Below, piece by piece: positions 13,801-17,866 of a DNA stretch of 17,866 bases. Position 1 is the stretch's first letter, and the number at the start of each line of letters is the position of its first letter. Position numbers and translations under genes: made by a program. This DNA is from an uncultured bacterium (lineage in GTDB: Bacteria; Patescibacteriota; Patescibacteriia; CAIQCM01), in NCBI GenBank assembly GCA_903870305.1, contig CAIQCM010000100.1:1-17866 (forward strand), in the 5' to 3' direction. A model generated the notes under the pieces. The model worked only from the letters and a program-made list of their open reading frames with translations. It had not been told where the DNA came from and did not search any database.

Positions 13801-16697
13801 CCAACGTGGAGTCCGGCGCCTTCCGCATTGACCTCACTCCGGGCGGCACGGCGGGCGCGACATGGAACGGTTTCCGCATTGTCCCGGCCTCGGTCACCCC
13901 GTCGACCACCCAGAACAATATTAAATTGGAAACCCCGATCTTTGCTCAGACGACCGCGGTTACGACCAATATTAATGGTCTTAATATCCCGACTGTCGGC
14001 GCTATTTCACAAGCGTCCAACGCCGGCACCATTAACTGGGCGGGCGTGAACATTACCACGCCGGCCGCCACTCTTAACTACGCCTTAAGCACCATCCTTA
14101 ATGATGGCATCAAGATCAGCACCGGCACCTTCGCCCAAAGCACGACCGGCACCGGCACTTCAAACGGCGTTGATATCTCGGTCGGCGCATTGACCGCCAC
14201 CGCCGCCGGCGGCACCTCGAACGGTATTTCCATCGTCGGCGGCTCGATCGTGGCCACTTCGACGGCGGCGAGTACGACCAACGGTATTGCTCTGACCACG
14301 GCCGGCTTGGCGCTTACGACCGCGACCGTGCAGACGGTTACGGGCATAAATTTGACCTCCGCCGGCGCGATCAGCACGGGCTCGACCACCGGCACGGTCA
14401 ACTGGGACGGCGTGGTCATGAATCCGCCGGCCGCCACCGTCGGCTATGTCGGCAGTACGGTCACCATGAACGGCTTTGACATCAACTCCTCGAACTTGAC
14501 CATGTCGGCGAATGGCACCGGCAACGTTTATGGCATCGACCTCGCCATAGGCACGTTAACCGCGAACGGCACGGGCGGCGTCATGGACGGCATTCTCATT
14601 ACCGGTCCGGCGATCGCCGGCGCTTCGACCGCCGCCGGTACGGTGAACGGCATAGCGATAACGACCGCGGCCTTATCGCTTTCAACCGCGACTACGCAAA
14701 ACATCTACGGCTTGAACTTGAGCGCGCCCGGGAACATCACGACCACTTCGACCGGCACGATCAACTGGCAAGGCGTGGGGATCACGATGCCGCCGATCAT
14801 GCAAACTTCGGGCACGATAAACGCAGACGGCTTGCATATCATAACCAACACCGTGACGACCGGCGGCCTTGTGCGCGCCATCAACGTCGTCGACGCGTCG
14901 AACAATTCGATCTTCGAAGTCAGAGACACGAGCACGAACGACAACAACTTCGGCGGCTTGGCCATGACCGGCGCCTTTGTGAGCCGCGATTCCTATTGGG
15001 GCGATGAGTTCTCTAATTTTAGAACCACAAACACCGTAACTTCTGTGGCTGAAGTTCGCGGCGATTATTATCCGGGCGCAGTTACGACAGCCCCGGCGCA
15101 AAACGCGGTCGGAAGCGGTGAGATCTCAACCAATGCCACTGTCGGTACAAGCGGTGTCTGCACCTTCTCAAGCGTTAACCAGATAAATGGCATAGAGCAG
15201 ATCCAGCCGACGACGGTCGGTACGACCGCTCCGGGCTCTACTTGTTTAGAATATCGATCCACCGGTACCGCCGGAACATTGTTAAACCAGTATCAAACCG
15301 GAAATTTGCCTGTTATCGTAATGAAGATCGCTCCCTCGGTAGCTGTTACCGGCAGCCAGAGATTATGGGCGGGCATTTCAGATTCTGTTGCGGCTTGGGC
15401 TACGGCGCCGGCAAACGCGGTTATGTTTTCAAACTGCAGCAATGCAACGCCGACCTGCGATAATAACTGGCACGGCATTACAAGATCGGCGTCCGGAACT
15501 GTTTCTACGGTGAATTGCGGGCTTGCGGTATTAGCCAATAAATTTGCTTACCTGCGCATTGAGGTCCGTTCGGCTACCGACATCCACTTCTTCGTTGACA
15601 ATGATGTTTCAAACGGAATTACAGAAACAGAATGCGGTACCGGTATTACCACCAACACCCCTGTCGGCACCGTCAACATGAGTATGAGCATTGAAAACCA
15701 AGTGTTGAACGCAGGTACTACGTATACTTTGCAAGTGGACTACTTCCGTTCATGGCAAGATGATTCCATTGCATCAAACGATTCAAATACCACCGTGGCA
15801 CCTGTTCAAGTTGTTTCTGCGCCGAGCGTCTTTGACGGTCGCGTGGCGCTTGCCGACCTCATGACGGCGAATGAAAATCTCGCCTACGACACGTCGGCGC
15901 ATTTGGACACGCAGGTGTTGAACGCGAGTGAGGGCGTTATTTCGCCGCTCGTTGTCGCGACGGGTTTGATCGTCGACAGCGTGAGTTCGCTTAAGGACGC
16001 AATTGCCTTTAATTCCGACATGTTCTTCTTCGGCCGGCCGTACTTTAACGCCGACACGGCCGGATTTGCGATAATTTCAAAGGGGCTGCAAGCGGTCAAA
16101 GTGTTGTTTGAAAAGGAATACTTAGATAAGCCCGTTGTGAGCGCGGCTATTTCGGTCGACCATAACGACGACCAATCCGCAGAACAGGCGCAGATCAGCA
16201 ATGCGCTAAATAGCGATATGCGCTATGTGGTTGCGGATTCTAGCACGAAGGGCTTCACGATCATGCTGAACAAGCCGGCGACGTCGGACATTCAGTTCAA
16301 CTGGTTCGCGCTCGCGGTAAAAGATGCCAAAACCTTTGCTTCGGATCCCAATGTGCAACAAACGTTCGGTTACCAAGCGCCGCCGGTAAACAGTCAAACA
16401 ACGGTCGCGCCGCCGCCCGTCCCCGCACCAACAACGCCTGACACGAACACGCCCGCGCCGGTCGCAAACGAACCCGCCCCCACCCCTCCCGTCGATCAAA
16501 CGCCAGCGGCAACGCAACCGGTTGCAACCGAACCGACCACCGACACTTCAATCCCAACCGCCGCGACCGCTTCTCCCGATATTTCAACCCCCACTGCAAC
16601 AACCGCCGCGCCTGACACGACCGCCGCGCCAATAACAACTTCAACTACCCCGGCACCGGAGCAGACGCTCGGTGCGGAGCAAGCCACCACCCCTTAA
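7860..16697 (+). CDS. Giant secreted beta-repeat adhesin with embedded SGNH hydrolase (main frame; true start 7664)
   Basis: This frame gives 2,945 residues, about 3,010 when joined to 7664. Numbers count from M at 7860. Residues 1-95 are the N-terminal beta domain ending YLEIQMYNGG, RKRILAAPYAMN. Low-complexity G/T/N-rich beta-repeats (NGI-I, TINW-G--I--P, GGT-NGI) fill most of 100-720 and 1530-2380. Residues 723-890 (NLVTNPSFEV..W) and 1372-1525 (NSITNPGFEF..W) look like CBM4/9-type carbohydrate-binding modules. Between them is an SGNH/GDSL hydrolase: GFGHSV (Ser936), GIND (Asn1029) and DLVHPND (Asp1299, His1302), with an inserted beta domain near 1090-1270. Block I reads GHS instead of GDS. 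Residues ~2381-2635 resemble a lectin jelly-roll (FFVDNDVSNG, LQVDYFRSW). A conserved-looking beta domain (~2685-2824) precedes a Pro/Thr/Ala tail (2841-2945). No LPXTG or TM anchor is present, so attachment is unknown. Adhesion to and trimming of glycans is inferred. Confidence 0.85.
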   Translation: MRFVIWDSLSGGSCVWSGWGTGGSNGCSSPNGSQVSVTPVNGVFSLALGDTTVSSQVALQNTIFNDDSRYLEIQMYNGGSWETLSPRKRILAAPYAMNSNMLAGLSTSASGGSVAFVPVTDSSGKLTLTAGTTVSGALISLNDTSNFNTQINTGTSTGTVTIGNTGYAGAVGVLSHAALTLTGGAASSWGTSVGNLNLYAAGSGTGSVIIGSGVGSSTPDLFILDNKNDNATDPSGSAGAMYYNSNAGVFRCYQGAGWTNCIGSGGGARLDQVAAATTTATIANANNAITWNWGTLTNQFGLTLGGGTAMTTGSTLRINASTFVHTIAETGEAAEVIFADNSTNNNVSTSVTNGIHVGSSISTSGQGLKSVNAFTANAPTLTGCSGGACAWSGFNVNTQATGALSTITQNGLNIAGAGISAGTLNGINIGAITGSTGVENAIAIGGGWDTSITTLANADLNIYPNGSGSTVIKTDADSFFKVTAVGVPGQDMIQITNAGQPVVAPGVSGIQLTYVGGAATVEASAERIDITGGTSAGAGAIWNGLRIVQGTITPGTTVSDIKLETYALSQSTTDTTVINGLNMPTSGALALNAAGSLTWNGANIQMPNISQTSGAIVTSGVAVTTGTINFGGTQNGLNIIAAGVAYGTLNGINIGAISSGFGAETALNIGAGWDKGIAIATADNTGSGLVITTAGGGTPTAFSVGPNGTVNPAFNIDTTNAANLVTNPSFEVNTAGWVAKGTNPTIARVTTQAIAGGASLLVNNTAGSPAAGDGVKYNYLFTGGNTYALSFYAKLDPTSKPFASATAPYNDFAAGYYNGTADTDCALSPNQDQQAVSATQWNHYSCTFTPGSINQYFYIRQTDNMAGHMYFIDGVQLEVASQPTSYHESTVSFGASMLKVQGLNNCNRLTTDATGTVICGNGLVNNIPLVIGFGHSVMRALYAATNGATNGYNRYLARLANMLHAQEINHAVDGSQSFLANNVGVGGGYAYMLQNTVPPRNQAFAPGQTGPTAPYLGSNNLGVLQYGINDVYLLTANRGAGTAYDSAGCSAYNYFSCTLEDSKEAMRTMIAREQASAVFEEDTNNLSPTASPTAVFYSGTNSRVLTTAQNSGAGYQQFTTAGSATVCLPLDLNATGGTVDIGILADTSGNGATHTISLDGTTVATVNTVGLLNMSGAAATTPTNLSIVRRIKVPQGNASGTTGCLAAGTQHKIVDNITAVTGSTGFDYYQIEATTPVPTLVINTARQTNYSYQGNRINDNDVNFENNAISDVISEFPSTVMSVDEDSALGKNPDNWSTDLVHPNDKGHALIAEAAYQTLESMPGNARQTTLGLAAGNTTQTIETVNYGIYNTDYQPTLLINTTPTNPGNIANSITNPGFEFDSSGWGVFIGSINRVATQNYTGAGSLQVVTNPVAPYSGPYWNWAFPDTNPFTFSFYAKLDAASPAFTTLAAGYYDSGSAWHACSLNSNTVVATGWTRYYCTFSTTSGSVFPSIVDSSSGGGAKTFYVDDVLLQETSTLNNWDEGGSISLVGNVVSPVQFQNTSNSTTAFQINDAAGNVLMSANTVTDNVSFTTTGLAQTTTAVTTLNPVSVSATGAISQTTNTGTINWLGNLITTPATTINVAGGTILNDGLKIVQGAYNVNTTNGAAGGMNGIDIAGGTMSTLAAQTGTISDINLTTALLASSTTGINNVNGIYLSSAGALSTATNAGVVNWDGVIINPPAATVGIIGSTVTSNGFDVNASNLTMSANGTGNVYGIDLAMGTLTANGTGGVIDGILIAGPAIAGTSTAAGTVNDVAMTTAILSLSTATTQNIYGWNLSAAGNITTTSTGTINWTGSNIVMPNITQGAGSTIASNGLSVTSGTITTGGTMNDINIVGGTAGAGTENGININTIANGAGTENAIAIGGGWDTSITTLANANLVIQPNGSGKTVFNVDADSPVSIAATAVPGLDMLNITNSGFPAVGVGVNALSINYFGGNANVESGAFRIDLTPGGTAGATWNGFRIVPASVTPSTTQNNIKLETPIFAQTTAVTTNINGLNIPTVGAISQASNAGTINWAGVNITTPAATLNYALSTILNDGIKISTGTFAQSTTGTGTSNGVDISVGALTATAAGGTSNGISIVGGSIVATSTAASTTNGIALTTAGLALTTATVQTVTGINLTSAGAISTGSTTGTVNWDGVVMNPPAATVGYVGSTVTMNGFDINSSNLTMSANGTGNVYGIDLAIGTLTANGTGGVMDGILITGPAIAGASTAAGTVNGIAITTAALSLSTATTQNIYGLNLSAPGNITTTSTGTINWQGVGITMPPIMQTSGTINADGLHIITNTVTTGGLVRAINVVDASNNSIFEVRDTSTNDNNFGGLAMTGAFVSRDSYWGDEFSNFRTTNTVTSVAEVRGDYYPGAVTTAPAQNAVGSGEISTNATVGTSGVCTFSSVNQINGIEQIQPTTVGTTAPGSTCLEYRSTGTAGTLLNQYQTGNLPVIVMKIAPSVAVTGSQRLWAGISDSVAAWATAPANAVMFSNCSNATPTCDNNWHGITRSASGTVSTVNCGLAVLANKFAYLRIEVRSATDIHFFVDNDVSNGITETECGTGITTNTPVGTVNMSMSIENQVLNAGTTYTLQVDYFRSWQDDSIASNDSNTTVAPVQVVSAPSVFDGRVALADLMTANENLAYDTSAHLDTQVLNASEGVISPLVVATGLIVDSVSSLKDAIAFNSDMFFFGRPYFNADTAGFAIISKGLQAVKVLFEKEYLDKPVVSAAISVDHNDDQSAEQAQISNALNSDMRYVVADSSTKGFTIMLNKPATSDIQFNWFALAVKDAKTFASDPNVQQTFGYQAPPVNSQTTVAPPPVPAPTTPDTNTPAPVANEPAPTPPVDQTPAATQPVATEPTTDTSIPTAATASPDISTPTATTAAPDTTAAPITTSTTPAPEQTLGAEQATTP
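12988..13420 (+). repeat. Intragenic duplication, copy 1
   Basis: About 145 codons from VNWDGVIINPPAATVG to about NITTTSTGTINW recur at 14392-14815 with only scattered substitutions, 1,404 nt (468 codons) downstream. Several shared stretches also match at the nucleotide level, so the duplication is recent relative to the other repeats. Confidence 0.75.
14392..14815 (+). repeat. Intragenic duplication, copy 2
   Basis: Second copy of the unit, with VNWDGVVMNPPAATVG, SNLTMSANGTGNVYGIDLA and STATTQNIYGLNLS retained. It lies just before the C-terminal non-repeat domains. Confidence 0.75.
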
Positions 16698-16698
16698 C

Positions 16699-17235
16699 TC
16701 GCATCTCCACCCACCACATTCTTAAAACAAAAAAGAATGTGGGGGGCGGGGATGCGACGGAAGGAAGGATGAACTCATGATCCTTTAGCAAGATCATGAC
16801 GCGGAAGAGCTCAGTGCCGGTTTACGGTTCTTTCGGCCAAAAGGCGTTTTGCCTTCGGCCACACAACACGCCACCGCACCACGTTGGGTGCGGGGCGAGC
16901 GGAACTGATCGAAAAGGCCTTATAACCCTGTTCGATCAGAACTCCGCACGGTTCATGCCAACACCATCGGGGCGGTGAAGGCATGAGCCGATCATATGCC
17001 GTCGGGTCGAGCGATCCTCGGTATCGATGCACAAGTTTTTCCAACCATCGGGGCGGTTGGGAGAACAAAAAGTGCGTTGATACCGGGGCATACGACCCGG
17101 TATCAACGCAAAAGTTCCAAAGACCATCGGGGCGGTCGGCGGAACTAAAAATGCGTCGATATCGGGCAAGCCACGCACCAGAACAAAGTTCGGTGCGGTG
17201 CAAGCCGACTCGACCCGGCGGCACGACTTCACACC
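16699..17235 (+). ncRNA. Large structured RNA or 3' UTR with a three-fold ATCGGGGC hairpin
   Basis: It begins two bases after the adhesin stop codon with a ~25-position hairpin (TCGCATC 16699-16705 / GATGCGA 16751-16757, inner CCACATTCTT/AAGAATGTGG). Then come TCATGATC/GATCATGA (~16776-16800), a GGCC-bounded hairpin with AAGGC/GCCTT (~16839-16864), CCGCACC/GGTGCGG (~16875-16892), and CTGATCGAA/TTCGATCAG inside GCGGA/TCCGC (~16899-16947). The three ATCGGGGC hairpins with a possible four-way junction (16950-17166) follow, then GCACC-A-GAAC-AAA-GTTC-GGTGC (17175-17196). Non-Watson-Crick pairs are mostly G·T on the + strand. No T-run follows the first hairpin, so read-through from the adhesin gene is plausible. 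I see no protein gene and do not recognise an RNA family. Confidence 0.55.
16950..17166 (+). repeat. Three hairpins with identical ATCGGGGC loops and covarying stems
   Basis: Hairpin 1 (16950-16989): GGTTCATGCC-AA-CACC, loop, GGTG-AA-GGCATGAGCC. Hairpin 2 (17035-17066): GTT-TTT-CCAACC, loop, GGTTGG-GAG-AAC. Hairpin 3 (17113-17146): AGTTCC-AAA-GACC, loop, GGTC-GGC-GGAACT. The loop and the ACC/GGT neck are constant. The next pair is C-G, A-T and G-C in turn, and the outer stems differ but stay paired. Hairpins 2 and 3 flank a perfect 14-bp stem (17074-17087/17096-17109), and 17019-17030 can pair with 17153-17164 to close a four-way junction. Confidence 0.75.
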
Positions 17236-17245
17236 TTCGCCTGAT

Positions 17246-17281
17246 TTGTTAATAAGAAAATTGTAGGGTAAAATTACCCTA
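17246..17281 (+). promoter_or_regulatory. Promoter with overlapping palindromic operator-like site
   Basis: TTGTTA (17246-17251) and TAAAAT (17269-17274) are spaced by 17 bp. The palindrome TAGGGTAAAATTACCCTA (17264-17281, 8-bp arms around AA) covers the -10 element, so a dimeric regulator bound there would block initiation. The 157-codon gene begins 42 bp further on. Confidence 0.55.
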
Positions 17282-17322
17282 AAGCGATTATCGCATCGGT
17301 TTTAAGACAATTACCAACCCTT

Positions 17323-17796
17323 ATGCTTAACAATGAAAGGATAGAAAAACCAGTCACCATTGCGCCGGTTTCGAAGAAAAAAATAATTAAAACTTTAACG
17401 CTGACGGTCTTGATCCTTGTGGTGTTCGCCGCTATTACCGGCGCGGGAGTATATTTTTATCTGCAAAACGTTCAATTGAAAAAGGCCGCCCAAGGTACGG
17501 CGGGCTCCCAGGTCGCCGAGGCCGTTTCTAGGGTTTCAAAACTTATTTTGCTTCCTCAAGGGGAAACGCCGACGCTGGCGTCGGTTTCCGATCCCTCCGC
17601 ACTAAAGAATCAGCCATTTTTTGATAAAGCGCAAAAAGACGACCAAGTGCTTATATATTCGACCGCCAAAGAAGCGGTTTTGTATCGGCCCTCGAGCAAC
17701 ATGATCATCAATGTGGCGCCTATTAACATTGGCGCGTCGACTAATACCAACACTCCCGCAGAAAACGCGCCGCCGCCCGCAGCCAAGAAAACATAA
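17323..17796 (+). CDS. Small single-TM conserved CPR-type protein, function unknown
   Basis: The 157-residue product has a basic cytoplasmic N-terminus (KKKIIK), one TM helix (about residues 26-48, LTLTVLILVVFAAITGAG), a short helical stretch (YLQNVQLKKAAQG) and an outer domain. The outer domain has the order VSKLILLPQGETPTLASVSD, QPFFDKAQKDDQVLIYSTAKEAVLYRPSSNMIINVAPINIG. I recognise this block as a common uncharacterised CPR protein type, often with D-VLIY---K-A-LYRPS---I--VAP-NI. A short Pro/Ala/Asn tail ends it. It has its own promoter with an operator-like palindrome and its own terminator, so it is probably a separate unit from the adhesin. It has no enzymatic signature. ATG 17323 is the first in-frame start; no Shine-Dalgarno is evident. 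Confidence 0.75.
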   Translation: MLNNERIEKPVTIAPVSKKKIIKTLTLTVLILVVFAAITGAGVYFYLQNVQLKKAAQGTAGSQVAEAVSRVSKLILLPQGETPTLASVSDPSALKNQPFFDKAQKDDQVLIYSTAKEAVLYRPSSNMIINVAPINIGASTNTNTPAENAPPPAAKKT

Positions 17797-17813
17797 GCGG
17801 TAGACCCAACAGT

Positions 17814-17837
17814 AAAACCCCGCCGAGGCGGGGGTTT
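17814..17837 (+). terminator. Intrinsic terminator after the small membrane protein gene
   Basis: CCCCGC (17818-17823) pairs with GCGGGG (17828-17833) around CGAG, flanked by AAAA and a G-bulge followed by TTT. It lies 18 bp after the stop codon. The T-tract is short, but the flanking A/T pairs suit a bidirectional terminator. Confidence 0.65.
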
Positions 17838-17866
17838 AATGTGGCGTGCCCCCAGGTTCATGCTTC

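Noticed and set aside
16699..16757. Intrinsic terminator of the adhesin gene
   Set aside because: The hairpin is strong, but a G-rich stretch and no T-run follow, so termination there is not supported. It is listed as part of the structured segment.
16950..17166. CRISPR array
   Set aside because: The three repeated units are hairpins with variable outer stems at uneven spacing. There is no constant 25-40-nt repeat, and no cas genes are nearby.
16811..17224. Minus-strand ORF of 137 codons with repeated PPRW/RPDG words
   Set aside because: The repeated words are just translations of the three ATCGGGGC hairpins. No protein family is recognisable.
1..17866. Alternative genetic code (UGA as Gly)
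   Set aside because: Gene 1 ends properly at TGA, and the other genes show no in-frame TGA at glycine positions.

Overview
The window reads as accessory, cell-surface DNA from a Candidate Phyla Radiation bacterium (Patescibacteria, probably Parcubacteria-like). This rests on family resemblance only: Asp-box, FN3 and DUF916-like surface proteins, a giant beta-repeat adhesin with the NYQARVTNASGTP opening common in this group, and a small one-TM protein ending in a KVLIY/RPS-type block. TGA is used as a stop (gene 1), so the UGA-glycine code does not apply. All recognisable genes lie on the + strand.

Region 1 (20-6271) is a compact run of four exported-protein genes: an Asp-box protein, a small two-domain surface protein, a DUF916/WxLIP-like membrane-anchored protein, and a three-FN3 protein. 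The first two end in related beta domains closing in ..TF..TGTF, which resemble WxL domains in position and final-strand pattern. Next to a DUF916-like partner they suggest a WxL-type surface complex. Genes 2 and 4 share a different N-terminal domain with the motif DTMSR-KVG.

Region 2 (6272-7663) has no credible protein gene but is dense in RNA-like structure: a promoter/terminator pair for a ~140-nt RNA, two tandem modules of similar architecture each closed by a terminator-like hairpin, a 16-bp perfect hairpin, and a ~470-nt folded segment just before the giant gene.

Region 3 (7664-16697) is one giant adhesin gene of about 3,010 codons, broken in this sequence by one extra C in a C6 run at 7836-7841. 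It encodes a signal peptide, an N-terminal beta domain, long beta-repeat tracts, an SGNH/GDSL-type hydrolase set between two carbohydrate-binding-like domains, a lectin-like jelly-roll, and a Pro/Thr-rich tail.

Region 4 (16698-17322) is a second ~540-nt structured RNA-like segment. It holds three hairpins with the same 8-nt loop ATCGGGGC but different, compensated stems. The loop core TCGGGGC recurs once in region 2, and its exact complement GCCCCGA occurs in the tandem RNA modules. A promoter with an overlapping palindrome then leads to a small membrane protein gene and a terminator (17246-17837).

The main candidate for something undescribed is the set of structured RNAs on both sides of the giant adhesin gene. 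The G·U versus A·C pattern in the stems says they are read from the + strand.
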